A stretch of 38,150 nucleotides of DNA from Candidatus Gottesmanbacteria bacterium CG_4_10_14_0_8_um_filter_37_24 (GCA_002785215.1 PFMK01000083.1:1-38150); one strand, 5' to 3'; positions 1 through 10,023 are shown, counted from the stretch's first letter. Notes: a model not told the origin generated them from the sequence alone. Translations and numbers: made by a program.

Positions 1-498
1 GTAGACAGTCCGTATGCCGGAGTAAATATCTCTCTGCCGACCCAAGCTGAATTTGAAATCGTCAATCCGAAAACAGTTTATTTTTCTGCTCTGGCGGACC
101 AGACAGAAGTCATCAAGCTCCAGGAAGATATGCTTGGAGAATTATCTTTGGATTCCTACCCGGATAATCCACTCAAGGGATCGATCAAAAATATTGCTTT
201 TACTCCAAAAACAGGCGAATCAGGTACCGTATATAAGATCAAATTTATATTTGATGATAATAATGATATCTATAAGTACAAACTGGGCATGACCGGAGAT
301 CTGAGCTTTGTCACAAACAAAAAGGAAAACGTGCTTTATTTGCCTATAAAATTTATAAAAAATGAAAAAGATAAAAAATATGTCAATTTATGGAAAAACA
401 AGGAAAAAGAGAAAATCTACATAGAAACAGGTCTGGAAACTGATAATTTAATAGAAATTACCAAGGGTTTATCTGAAAATGACACAATCGTTGATTAA
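1..498 (+). CDS. Efflux RND/ABC periplasmic adaptor subunit (MacA/HlyD-like), C-terminal part, truncated by window start
   Basis: Frame 1 is open from base 1 to the stop at 496-498. Beta-barrel-like segment (FDDNNDIYKYKLGMTGDLSFVTNKKENVLYLPIKFI) followed directly by MacB-like ATPase and permease genes. Confidence 0.75.
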   Translation, partial: VDSPYAGVNISLPTQAEFEIVNPKTVYFSALADQTEVIKLQEDMLGELSLDSYPDNPLKGSIKNIAFTPKTGESGTVYKIKFIFDDNNDIYKYKLGMTGDLSFVTNKKENVLYLPIKFIKNEKDKKYVNLWKNKEKEKIYIETGLETDNLIEITKGLSENDTIVD

Positions 499-1159
499 AC
501 TGGTAGAGATCTGGAAAGAATACGAGCTGGTGGATGGAAATTTCGTGGCTTTGGAAAATGCTAATCTTGAAATAAAAAAAGGGGAATTCTCGAGCATCCT
601 GGGACCTTCCGGTTCTGGTAAATCTACTCTTATGCATATAATCGGGCTTCTTGATCACCCGACCAGGGGCAAAATCTATATAGAAGGAAAAGATGTCTCC
701 ACTTTGAACGATGATGAGCTCTCTACATTGAGAAATGAATTTGTCGGTTTTGTGTTTCAACAGTTTAATCTGGTAAAGAAGCTCACCATCTCGGAAAACA
801 TCCTGCTACCCACAATATATACAAGAAGGAAAATTGATTATAATCCGAAAGAAAAAGCCCGCGAACTCATCCAGAAATTCGGCCTTAATGGCAAAGAAAA
901 TTCTTATCCCAACAAGATTTCAGGAGGACAACAGCAAAGAGTAGCTATAGCAAGGGCATTAATCACTAACCCGAAGCTCATATTGGCCGATGAACCAACC
1001 GGTAATCTGGATACCAAAACAGGTGACAATATCCTGGCTCTTCTGAAGGAGCTAAATATAAAGGATAAAATGACCGTAATTATTGTAACGCATGAAAAAG
1101 ATGTAGCTGACCAAACCAAAAGAAAAATCATGATAAGAGACGGGAAAATCGAAAATTAG
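479..1159 (+). CDS. ABC transporter ATP-binding protein (MacB/LolD-like)
   Basis: Walker [10 protein letters not shown], signature ISGGQQQR, Walker B LILADEPT; overlaps the upstream adaptor CDS. Confidence 0.95.
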   Translation: MTQSLIKLVEIWKEYELVDGNFVALENANLEIKKGEFSSILGPSGSGKSTLMHIIGLLDHPTRGKIYIEGKDVSTLNDDELSTLRNEFVGFVFQQFNLVKKLTISENILLPTIYTRRKIDYNPKEKARELIQKFGLNGKENSYPNKISGGQQQRVAIARALITNPKLILADEPTGNLDTKTGDNILALLKELNIKDKMTVIIVTHEKDVADQTKRKIMIRDGKIEN

Positions 1160-1236
1160 AAACTGTCAACCTATCTCTTTTTACGAAAAAGTGATAATAA
1201 TTCTAATTGTTTTACTTTGATTCTTGAGCTTCTCGT

Positions 1237-2445
1237 ATGCAGTATTTTATTTTTATTTTGAAGACAGCTTTTGAGGATTTCAGGAGAAATAAAGTCCGGA
1301 CACTTCTGACCTCTCTGGGTATACTTATTGGAGTTTCTTCAGTAGTACTCCTAATATCATTCGGACTTGGTCTTAAACAATACATTAAGGATCAGTTTGA
1401 AAGCTTGGGAACTAATCTAATCATTGTCCTCCCCGGTAAAATCCTACAAGGAGGAGGCTTTAGAAGCGGTGGAGGTTCGCTGGGAGGAGCCAGGTTTGAT
1501 GATAAAGATGTAGCCAGTTTAAAAAAAATTGACACAGCTCAATATGTGGTCCCTGTTTTCACCAAAACAGTTACAGTAGGAGGAAACGGTAATACGGAAA
1601 TTTCAGACCTCTATGCTACTGCCGCGGATATTTTTCCCATCAGGAATCTGGAAATCGGATATGGAAGGTTTTTTGAGAAGGTTGATTTGGAAAAAAGAGG
1701 CAAAATTGTGGTAATAGGTTCTAAGATTGCCGAAAAAATATTCGGCTCAGCTGAGAATGCTTTGGATAAGATAATAAAAATTGAAAACCAGGGTTTTAAA
1801 ATAATCGGTATAATAAAATCTAAAGGAGGAGGAGGCTTCGGAGGACCAGATTTTGATACCTTTTCTTACGTTCCTTATAAATCCGCATACACCTTTAATC
1901 CTGACAAAAAATTTTTCGCTTTCTACATAAAAGCTCGAAACGAAGAAGTAATTGAACAAACTAAGCAAAATATTAAAGATACACTCCTTAAGCGATATAA
2001 GGAAGACGACTTCTCCGTACTGGAACAAACCGAGATTTTGGATGCGGTCAGCTCAATCTTTGCCATGTTAAATATCGTACTTGTAGCAATAGCCACTATC
2101 TCCCTGGTGGTAGGAGGTATAGGAATTATGAATATTATGTATGTCACTGTAACGGAAAGAACCGGGGAGATCGGTATTCGAAGAGCAATCGGGGCTAGAA
2201 AAAAAGATATTCTCTCTCAATTTATCCTGGAATCAGTAATTCTTTCGCTTCTGGGCGGACTTCTGGGACTACTCGTAAGTTTCCTGATTGTGCTTTTGAT
2301 ACACAATTTCTTCCCTGCATATATCGATCTGCAGTCAATTCTTATAGCCATCGGAGTCTCATCTGCGATAGGTATTGTGTTTGGCGTATTCCCCGCTAAG
2401 AAAGCAGCAGATCTCTCACCAATTGACGCAATCCGCTATGAGTGA
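1237..2445 (+). CDS. ABC transporter permease, MacB/FtsX family
   Basis: N-terminal AFEDFRRNKVRTLLTSLGILIGVSSV and C-terminal TERTGEIGIRRAIGARKKDIL are typical MacB_PCD/FtsX signatures. Confidence 0.93.
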   Translation: MQYFIFILKTAFEDFRRNKVRTLLTSLGILIGVSSVVLLISFGLGLKQYIKDQFESLGTNLIIVLPGKILQGGGFRSGGGSLGGARFDDKDVASLKKIDTAQYVVPVFTKTVTVGGNGNTEISDLYATAADIFPIRNLEIGYGRFFEKVDLEKRGKIVVIGSKIAEKIFGSAENALDKIIKIENQGFKIIGIIKSKGGGGFGGPDFDTFSYVPYKSAYTFNPDKKFFAFYIKARNEEVIEQTKQNIKDTLLKRYKEDDFSVLEQTEILDAVSSIFAMLNIVLVAIATISLVVGGIGIMNIMYVTVTERTGEIGIRRAIGARKKDILSQFILESVILSLLGGLLGLLVSFLIVLLIHNFFPAYIDLQSILIAIGVSSAIGIVFGVFPAKKAADLSPIDAIRYE

Positions 2446-2461
2446 GATGTACTTTCTTCCA

Positions 2462-2574
2462 AACAATCAATAACCAATCACTAATCACTACCAACTACTA
2501 ACTATTTAACTATTAACCATCAACAATCAACCATTAACCATCAACTATGAACCATGAACTAATAACTAATTACC
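2462..2574. repeat. Degenerate AC/T-rich low-complexity tract (units like TAACCATCAAC), almost G-free on + strand
   Basis: Direct reading: ...aaccaatcactaatcactaccaactactaactatttaactattaaccatcaacaatcaaccattaaccatcaactatgaacc... Confidence 0.8.
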
Positions 2575-3816
2575 ATTCCCCCACTTTTCCAAAGCTTTAG
2601 CGAGTTCAAAATGGTTTTTGGCATATTCATCCAACCTTATTCCTTGGCTGACTGCTTCTCTTGCCTGTACTGCTGCTATTGCACCTTTATATGTCCCTTC
2701 CGGATGTCCGTGTATGCCTCCGCCAAAATTAATTAGAAGATCATTTCCCAGAATTTTTACCACATCCGGAAGATGACCGGGATGGAGACCTCCTGAAGCA
2801 ACGGGTAAAACCGTCTTTAATCCATACCATTCTGCCCTCAAAAAATTATCTATTTTCGTAACTTCCTCTTTACCCCCTTCCATCTTTCCCACTACAGTAC
2901 CGGTATGCAGGGAATCTACGCCGGCAAGACGAGAAAGTTTGGCCAGAACCAGCATGGAGATACCATACTGTTTTGACCTGGTAAAAGCGGCATGCATAGC
3001 CCTATGGGCATGTATCATTTTCCCGTAGTTTTTGTTCCTCATACCACACACTGCAGCAAAACCGGCTGTCAGGATATCAATCATATGACAGTTTCCTCCA
3101 TTTTCTACTACGAACTCTGCTCTTTTCTGCATTTCCTCATATGAAGCGGTAATATTATATGCGTAAATTTTCTCATTCCCTTTCCCTAAATAACCTTTTT
3201 CCTTCATACGGGTGGTACCTTCCCTTACCCTGTCATAAAAATTGTTATATATCTGGCTCGTCAGATTTTCATCATCTTTCACCAGATTCACTCCTCCGTC
3301 ATATACAGCCATAGCGGCATCAATATGATCTTTACTGGACAGACCCAATTTCGGCTTGATGATTGAACCAAGTAAAGGCATCTCCTTTACTCCAGCCATA
3401 TTTCTTACGCCTGTTATGCCTAAAGCAGGACCGGGAAAGGCTTTTATATATTCTTCCGGAAAATCAATGTCTTCCAATCTCAAAGCTGATATTTCCAGTA
3501 AACCGAAGATATTACCGGCTATCGAAGATAATAACTGGGGAATATTCCCTGCTTCAAACAAATCCAAAGGATAAGCAATTTTCAAAAAACCGGAAGATTC
3601 ATCTTTTTCTATCACTTTTGCATGTAAATTATCCCATGAAGTTTTTGTCTGTAAGAACACATCAGTCCAGGTACCGACTGATGACTCCGCTGCTACTCCT
3701 CCTGCTGTCCGGTCAAATGGCTGACCTTCTGATCCAAGATGAAAGCTGGCAAAAATATATTTATTTTTATCTAATTTTTCGCCTATCGAAAGATAGGTAT
3801 TATATGTATTCGGCAT
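2566..3816 (-). CDS. rbcL: Ribulose-bisphosphate carboxylase large subunit, form III-like
   Basis: AESSVGTW, GNIFGL, IIKPKLGL, GGVNLVKDDENL (carbamylated Lys motif), HTGTVVGKMEG, SGGLHPGH and NFGGGIHGHPEG are all present; SD AAAGGAG upstream of the ATG. Confidence 0.95.
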   Translation of the reverse strand: MPNTYNTYLSIGEKLDKNKYIFASFHLGSEGQPFDRTAGGVAAESSVGTWTDVFLQTKTSWDNLHAKVIEKDESSGFLKIAYPLDLFEAGNIPQLLSSIAGNIFGLLEISALRLEDIDFPEEYIKAFPGPALGITGVRNMAGVKEMPLLGSIIKPKLGLSSKDHIDAAMAVYDGGVNLVKDDENLTSQIYNNFYDRVREGTTRMKEKGYLGKGNEKIYAYNITASYEEMQKRAEFVVENGGNCHMIDILTAGFAAVCGMRNKNYGKMIHAHRAMHAAFTRSKQYGISMLVLAKLSRLAGVDSLHTGTVVGKMEGGKEEVTKIDNFLRAEWYGLKTVLPVASGGLHPGHLPDVVKILGNDLLINFGGGIHGHPEGTYKGAIAAVQAREAVSQGIRLDEYAKNHFELAKALEKWGNGN

Positions 3817-4723
3817 GAGTTTTCTCCTTTATAAAAGAATATAATAATGTTGCTAGACTATTTATTTTAGAACCCTTTATGATACCCTTCTCGCTGATTA
3901 TTTTTATATTTTCTGCATAAGGAATATAATCAAAGACCGGCGTATAAAATTTTAAACCTTTTGGCGCGCCGCTCCATATTTCTTTTCCAGATCTGAATTC
4001 TATTACTTGATAATCAAACGGACGAGGGTCGAACTTTAGAAGAATGCTGGTACAATATACGGGAACCTTAAGCTTCTTGGCGGTAAGACAAATACCTAAG
4101 GTTCCGATTTTATTCACAAAACCATTATAACTTAAAAGATCAGCACCCAAAAATATCGCATCAATCCGTGTCTTATGCACGGTCAATAATGAGGCTACGG
4201 CATCATCTATGATCAAACTAACATTTGTTAACCCTTCATCTAGTAATTCTTTCACTGTAATTCTACCCTGATATAACGGTCTTGTTTCTGTAGCGATAAC
4301 TGAAAATCTTTTCCCCATTTTCCATGCCTTTACAAACATGGAAACAACCGTGGATGAATGGCAATGCGTAAGATATATTCCTCCGTCATGAATCACTTCA
4401 ACTCCGGTATCTCCCATTTTTGCCTTGGCATCATAAATCATTTTTTCATAACAATCGCATCGTTCTAAATAAAAATCAGCATCTTTTGATTCTTTCTGAA
4501 AAATAAATCTGACGGCATTTTGGGCCAGAGGTTCGGTGGGTCTCGCATAAGCCAGCGCTTTGGCGACTTTATATAAGGTCTGGAAAACCGACTTGGTATT
4601 ATTATTTGCTCCTAGCCTGATACCGGCAAGGGTAGCTAAGGCTACGTTTGTAGCACCCTGAGTTCTTAATGTCTTTATGTCTTTTTCTATTTCTATTATT
4701 TTGTCCATAATATAACCATGCAT
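3800..4723 (-). CDS. Ribose-1,5-bisphosphate isomerase (aIF2B/e2b2 family)
   Basis: eIF-2B-like core (YLTHCHSSTVVSMF, TETRPLYQGRITVKELL, IDAIFLGADLLSYNGFVNKIGTLG); overlaps RuBisCO start by 17 nt. The ORF track starts at 4762 with TTG; ATG at 4723 with upstream GTAGGA is the more likely start. Confidence 0.88.
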   Translation of the reverse strand: MHGYIMDKIIEIEKDIKTLRTQGATNVALATLAGIRLGANNNTKSVFQTLYKVAKALAYARPTEPLAQNAVRFIFQKESKDADFYLERCDCYEKMIYDAKAKMGDTGVEVIHDGGIYLTHCHSSTVVSMFVKAWKMGKRFSVIATETRPLYQGRITVKELLDEGLTNVSLIIDDAVASLLTVHKTRIDAIFLGADLLSYNGFVNKIGTLGICLTAKKLKVPVYCTSILLKFDPRPFDYQVIEFRSGKEIWSGAPKGLKFYTPVFDYIPYAENIKIISEKGIIKGSKINSLATLLYSFIKEKTHAEYI

Positions 4724-4808
4724 ATTCAATCCTACAACCATAGGTAACACCACGTCAAACAATTTGCAATCTGAATAGTATCCGTCAAAGTTGGTATAAT
4801 AATTTCAT

Positions 4809-5588
4809 ATGGATGCAATTTGCATTAAGGGAATAAGTAAAAGTTTTGGTCAGTGCCATGCTGTTTCTGATGTGAATATTAGTATAAATGAGGGAAAAAT
4901 ATACGCTCTGATCGGGCCAAACGGGTCCGGTAAAACTACGCTTATTAAAATGATTACAGGACTCCTTATTCCGGACAGCGGAAAAGTTACTATTTATGAC
5001 TATGACATACAAAAAGAACCGGAAATGGCAAAAACCAAATTTGGTTACATTGCTGATGATCCATCCGTTTATGAATACTTAACCGGGATTGAATTCTTAT
5101 CTCTAACCGGAAGTTTAAGAGGTCTTCACCATCATGAAATTCATGATTATATCGATGAATTATCAGGTATTTTCCCGATAAAAGACATTCTTTACCAACC
5201 CATGGTCCAATATTCCCGAGGAAACAAACAAAAAGTAGCATTCCTGTCAGCTCTTTTGGCTAAACCTAAAATATTGATTATTGATGAACCTATTGTCGGG
5301 CTTGATCCAACCAGCATTAGTACTTTCGGTAAAACGCTGAGTAAATTTGCTAAAAAGGGAGGTTCTGTATTTATGGCCACTCACATCCTTTCTTTTGCCC
5401 AAGATTATGCAACTAGAGTCGGAGTTATGCAAAATGGGAAGATTGTAGATGAACGCCAGATTAAGAGTTCAACCCGTCTCGAGGAGCTTTACAATCTGGA
5501 TATACTGAAACAACCGAAGGAATGTTCCAGCATATACCCTTCTAAACTGATTCCGATTAAATCGGAATACAGTAAGAAGGGTATATAA
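4809..5588 (+). CDS. ABC transporter ATP-binding protein (ABC-2 type)
   Basis: GPNGSGKTT, YSRGNKQKV, ILIIDEPIVGLDP. Confidence 0.93.
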   Translation: MDAICIKGISKSFGQCHAVSDVNISINEGKIYALIGPNGSGKTTLIKMITGLLIPDSGKVTIYDYDIQKEPEMAKTKFGYIADDPSVYEYLTGIEFLSLTGSLRGLHHHEIHDYIDELSGIFPIKDILYQPMVQYSRGNKQKVAFLSALLAKPKILIIDEPIVGLDPTSISTFGKTLSKFAKKGGSVFMATHILSFAQDYATRVGVMQNGKIVDERQIKSSTRLEELYNLDILKQPKECSSIYPSKLIPIKSEYSKKGI

Positions 5589-5592
5589 AACA

Positions 5593-7215
5593 ATGAAAGG
5601 AATTATCACGCTCCTTTATTATGACTTCTTGGGACTTATAGCATGGTTTAAAACCCAGACTGCTAGTAAAGTTTTTATCCTTCTAGTATTTCTGGCCGTA
5701 TTATCCGGAGTATCTTTATCTATCTTTATAGCCTGCAAAACCTTTTTCTACAGTCTGTCTCTTTCAGAAAAATACGGCTTACTAACCGTAAAATACATCA
5801 TCCATGCAGCAATCGTAATCATCTCCTGGTTTGCATTGTCCACATCTACCATCTCAGTATATGGATTTCTAGTAAAATCAGACAAACAATTTGAGTTCCT
5901 TCTGTCTTATCCGATTAAAGCTTATCTTATACCTCTTTTTCTTTTCATCAAATCTACTTTTATGAATTCGCTGTTTGTCCTTATGATTTTCATACCTATC
6001 GGAATCGCTTACGTGAACATTTTTCAGACTGCGTCTTTCACTGGATTTATATTCAGATTCACTTTCACTCTGATTCTGCTTATTGTTCTTACCAACAGTA
6101 TTGCATCGGTAATAGGATACATACTGGCAAAATATATTAGACGTAAAGGTTACCTTGCCGGTATTCTGACAATGTCGATTTTTATGTTTATCATGCTTCT
6201 TATTGTAAATATCATTTTCCCGGAAGGAATAAATAAACTTTATACGGCAAATAACCATGATTTTATGGAAATTTATAACAACCTGCCATTATCCAACTCC
6301 TATCTCCCAACCTTCTGGATGACCGAAATAATCACACAAGGCATTAATATTTTCGGAATTTATCTTTCATTCCTTACAATTGCAATTCTGTTTACTTCGA
6401 TCCATTTCCAGAACAACAGGTTTCTTTCCGTTTTTCGTGATCTTTTATCCCATCCTTTCAGTTTAAGAAGCAGACATAAGGATTCCTATAATCCAACCGT
6501 TCAATTTCTCTGGAATAAATTACCGCTCGAATTCAAAGATTTGCTATCAATTACTCGTCTTCCTTCTGAAATAGGATATGCTTTCTTTTTAATCTCGATT
6601 GATCTCTTCTTTTATTTTCTTATTTCCCGGATCAGGGACGTAAACTATTTTCCCATCCAATTACAGTACGCTTTTATGCTTTTCGTATTTGCATGGCTTC
6701 AATTTATCAACATCGCTTTTCTTTTGAGGATTGTCTATCCGCTCATGGCTAAAGAAGGCCCGAATGCATGGTATATTTTCACATTGCCGATTTCTAAATT
6801 AAGAATTTTATTCTCAAAAATATGGCTGGCGCTAATTGTTTCCATACCCTTCCTCATTTTCACCTCTTTTGCTTGGATGATTGTTCCATTTAATAAATCT
6901 GATTACTGGCAATTCATAATCATCAGTATTATGTCATTTCTAACTATCGCTTTGGCAAATGTGCTTTTTGGAACAATTTTCCCGAATTTCTCCCAGGGAA
7001 AAGATCCGGAAAAAGTAAGTACCAGCGGGATGGGTATCGTAACATTATTTTTTTCCTTCCTAGTTATTATATTTTCTGGGTATTTAATTTTAGAACTGCA
7101 AAAGGGTTTGATTTCTATCTGTATGCTTTATCTTTTTCATCTTTTTTTCATTGTTGTAACTATCGCAAGTTTGTATCTAATCTCTGTAACGAATATGAAA
7201 AAATACCAGTTTTAG
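5593..7215 (+). CDS. Polytopic membrane protein, ABC-2-type permease partner
   Basis: Multiple hydrophobic helices; starts 5 nt after the upstream ATPase gene. Confidence 0.75.
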   Translation: MKGIITLLYYDFLGLIAWFKTQTASKVFILLVFLAVLSGVSLSIFIACKTFFYSLSLSEKYGLLTVKYIIHAAIVIISWFALSTSTISVYGFLVKSDKQFEFLLSYPIKAYLIPLFLFIKSTFMNSLFVLMIFIPIGIAYVNIFQTASFTGFIFRFTFTLILLIVLTNSIASVIGYILAKYIRRKGYLAGILTMSIFMFIMLLIVNIIFPEGINKLYTANNHDFMEIYNNLPLSNSYLPTFWMTEIITQGINIFGIYLSFLTIAILFTSIHFQNNRFLSVFRDLLSHPFSLRSRHKDSYNPTVQFLWNKLPLEFKDLLSITRLPSEIGYAFFLISIDLFFYFLISRIRDVNYFPIQLQYAFMLFVFAWLQFINIAFLLRIVYPLMAKEGPNAWYIFTLPISKLRILFSKIWLALIVSIPFLIFTSFAWMIVPFNKSDYWQFIIISIMSFLTIALANVLFGTIFPNFSQGKDPEKVSTSGMGIVTLFFSFLVIIFSGYLILELQKGLISICMLYLFHLFFIVVTIASLYLISVTNMKKYQF

Positions 7216-7373
7216 AGTAATATTTATCCGTCTTCGCAAAAAAACCACGAGTGCCCTTCTGTCTACTCAGGATGGTGAACCTGTTGAATCCACAAACCCG
7301 TAATGTATTTGAATTCAATATTATCTATGCTTGCTGTCATAAAATATTTTCTGTAAAATATAATTGAGAAGAT

Positions 7374-7476
7374 CAGGTTTTTTATATCGGGCCCTATAAG
7401 CATCCCGAGTTTCTCGGGAGGGACTTCCAACAAATTTATTACTATAGATTTGACGGTATAAAAACCTGTTTTTTTT
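7374..7476 (+). promoter_or_regulatory. Structured leader/attenuator-like element ending in T8 directly before the P-type ATPase ATG
   Basis: Closing stem CAGGTTTTTTATA (7374-7386) / TATAAAAACCTG (7457-7468), inner perfect hairpin CCCGAG-TTT-CTCGGG (7404-7418), then TTTTTTTT (7469-7476) and ATG at 7477. Confidence 0.55.
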
Positions 7477-10023
7477 ATGAAAGAAAATTATCAAGATATC
7501 ATTTCAGGTCTTTCTCAAAAAGAAGCATCCGAAAGGCTTAGAACAGACGGAGTTAACGAGCTTCCATCTCAAAAGAAACAAAACATCATTACTATTTTTC
7601 TTCGGGTAGTCTCTGAACCTATGCTGCTTCTGCTTATTGGAAGCGGTCTCATCTATCTTTTTCTTGGTGAAGTTAAGGATGCCTTAATGCTTCTGTCATT
7701 TATTTTTGTAGTAATTGGTATTACTTTTTATCAGGAGAGAAAGACCGAAAGAACTCTGGAGGCGTTAAGAAATCTATCAAGCCCAAGAGCTTTGATAATA
7801 AGAGATGGCGAAAGGAAAAGAATTCCGGGAAGAGAGGTGGTAAAAGGAGACATTATTATTCTACAGGAGGGCGACCGTGTTCCAGCTGATACTAAAGTCT
7901 TATCCTGCGAGAACTTATCAGTTGACGAATCACTCCTAACCGGAGAATCCATAGCTGTAAGAAAATCGTCATGGAACGGAAAAACCACGGATCAAAGACC
8001 GGGGGGAGATGATTTGCCTTTTGTCTACTCCGGATCTCTAATTGTAAGTGGAAGAGGTATGGCCCAAGTAATATATACCGGAGCTTATACCCAAATGGGC
8101 AAGATCGGAAAAGCTCTGGAGACGATAAAGGAGGAAGACACTTTACTTAAAAAAGAAACTGCAAAAATTGTAAAGGCTGTCAGTATTATTGGTTTATCGT
8201 TATGTATCCTAATCGTTCTGATTTATGGCTTAATAAAAGGTAATCTTTTACAGGGGTTTTTATCCGGACTGGCTTTGAGCATGGCGATACTTCCGGAAGA
8301 ATTTCCCGTTGTTCTTCTAATATTCTTGACCCTTGGTGCCTGGCGAATATCCAAAAGAAAAGTCCTGACCAGAAGATCGGCAGTGATAGAAACATTGGGA
8401 GCAGCTACAGTTCTATGTGTCGATAAGACAGGTACTCTTACTTTAAATCAGATGAAATTAACCTGTCTTTTTTCTAAAAATTCTTATTATGAATTAAGTG
8501 ATCTCGCCTCAACCTTACTTCCTGAAAAACATCATAATCTTTTGGAATATGGGATTTTGGCAAGTCAAAGAGATCCGTTTGATCCTGTCGAAAAAGAGAT
8601 CAAAAAAATGGGTGAACTATACCTTAAGAATACCGAACACATCCATATCAACTGGAATCTGGTAAAAGAATATCCTTTATCCAAAGAACTTTTGGCCCTT
8701 TCTCATGTCTGGCAATCTCCAGATAAGAAAGATTTTGTGATCGCGGCCAAAGGAGCTCCTGAAGCTATCCTTGATCTTTGCCATGCAGAAAAATCTATAA
8801 GAAAAAAGACATTAGACAGCGTAAAAGAGATGTCGGAAAGAGGTCTAAGAGTATTAGGTGTTGCTAAGGCATCTTTTTCAAAATCAGGCCTTCCCAAGAA
8901 GCAACATGACTATGATTTTGAATTTATCGGACTTTTTGGATTTATTGATCCCATACGCTCCACTGTACCTGATGCGGTAAAAGAAGCACATAATGCAGGT
9001 ATAAGGGTCGCTATGATTACAGGAGATTATCCGGGTACTGCTATATATATTGCCAGAAAGATTGGACTTGTTAATCCTGATAATTATCTTTCCGGAAGTG
9101 AGTTGTCAAAGCTCAATCACATGGAGCTTCGGGAAAAAATAAAAAATGTAAATATTTTTGCCAGAGTCGTACCAGAGCAGAAACTATTAATTGTGAACGC
9201 CTTTAAAGCAAATGGAGAGATCGTAGCTATGACTGGAGACGGAGTCAACGATGCTCCAGCTCTCAAATCAGCCAATATAGGCATCTCTATGGGCGAAAGA
9301 GGAACAGACGTGGCAAGAGAAGCATCATCCTTAGTCCTTTTAAACGACGATTTTTCCTCTATAATCGCTGCAATCCGTCTGGGTAGAAGAATTTATGACA
9401 ATCTCAAAAGAGCTATGGGTTATATTTTTGCAGTGCATATACCGATAGCCGGCATGTCTCTTCTTCCTGTGATTTTTAATCTTCCTCCTGTTCTTCTTCC
9501 AGCACATATAGCTTTTCTGGAACTTATCATAGATCCTGCCTGTTCAACGGTATTCGAATCGGAGAAAGAAGAAGATCATATTATGAAAAAGCCTCCCAGA
9601 AGTCTATATAAACCCATGTTTGACAGAAAAACAATAACTATAAGTATTTTGCAGGGATTAAGTATACTGATATCCGTTTTTCTTATTTATATTTATTATC
9701 TGTATGTGAACAAGAACGAAATGGGAGCAAGATCTATTACATTCACTACTCTTGTTATGGCAAACCTGATGCTTATAGCCACTAACCTTTCATGGAAGAA
9801 AAATATATTTCAAATAATCTCATCAGCTAATAAGGCATTACTTATCGTTTCAGTATTTGCAATTTTGGCTTTGTTGGTTGTTATATACATCCCATTTTTC
9901 GTAAACCTTTTCCATTTCACATATCTTAATCCGGTTGAATTATTGTTATCTTTTATTGCAGCATGCATAAGTATACTTTGGTTTGAAGCAGTGAAATTTA
10001 CAGGAAAAATTATCCGCAAATGA
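7477..10023 (+). CDS. Cation-translocating P-type ATPase (P2-like, HAD-IC) with PEEFP motif
   Basis: DKTGTLTLN phosphorylation site, [18 protein letters not shown]4 reads ILPEEFPVVLLIF. Confidence 0.93.
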   Translation: MKENYQDIISGLSQKEASERLRTDGVNELPSQKKQNIITIFLRVVSEPMLLLLIGSGLIYLFLGEVKDALMLLSFIFVVIGITFYQERKTERTLEALRNLSSPRALIIRDGERKRIPGREVVKGDIIILQEGDRVPADTKVLSCENLSVDESLLTGESIAVRKSSWNGKTTDQRPGGDDLPFVYSGSLIVSGRGMAQVIYTGAYTQMGKIGKALETIKEEDTLLKKETAKIVKAVSIIGLSLCILIVLIYGLIKGNLLQGFLSGLALSMAILPEEFPVVLLIFLTLGAWRISKRKVLTRRSAVIETLGAATVLCVDKTGTLTLNQMKLTCLFSKNSYYELSDLASTLLPEKHHNLLEYGILASQRDPFDPVEKEIKKMGELYLKNTEHIHINWNLVKEYPLSKELLALSHVWQSPDKKDFVIAAKGAPEAILDLCHAEKSIRKKTLDSVKEMSERGLRVLGVAKASFSKSGLPKKQHDYDFEFIGLFGFIDPIRSTVPDAVKEAHNAGIRVAMITGDYPGTAIYIARKIGLVNPDNYLSGSELSKLNHMELREKIKNVNIFARVVPEQKLLIVNAFKANGEIVAMTGDGVNDAPALKSANIGISMGERGTDVAREASSLVLLNDDFSSIIAAIRLGRRIYDNLKRAMGYIFAVHIPIAGMSLLPVIFNLPPVLLPAHIAFLELIIDPACSTVFESEKEEDHIMKKPPRSLYKPMFDRKTITISILQGLSILISVFLIYIYYLYVNKNEMGARSITFTTLVMANLMLIATNLSWKKNIFQIISSANKALLIVSVFAILALLVVIYIPFFVNLFHFTYLNPVELLLSFIAACISILWFEAVKFTGKIIRK

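Noticed and set aside
53-292. 79-aa ORF in a different frame at the window start
   Set aside because: The adaptor frame (1-498) is open through the region and matches the operon context.
458-1131. Minus-strand ORFs opposite the MacB-like ATPase
   Set aside because: Antisense to Walker and signature motifs of the ATPase gene.
2462-2574. Possible CRISPR array
   Set aside because: Units are short, degenerate and lack constant repeat/spacer lengths; no cas genes in the window.
3363-3818. 151-aa + strand ORF opposite RuBisCO
   Set aside because: Lies fully antisense to a RuBisCO with all catalytic motifs; no recognisable protein features.
5878-6258. 126-aa minus-strand ORF
   Set aside because: Antisense to the ABC permease; composition reflects the complement of hydrophobic codons.
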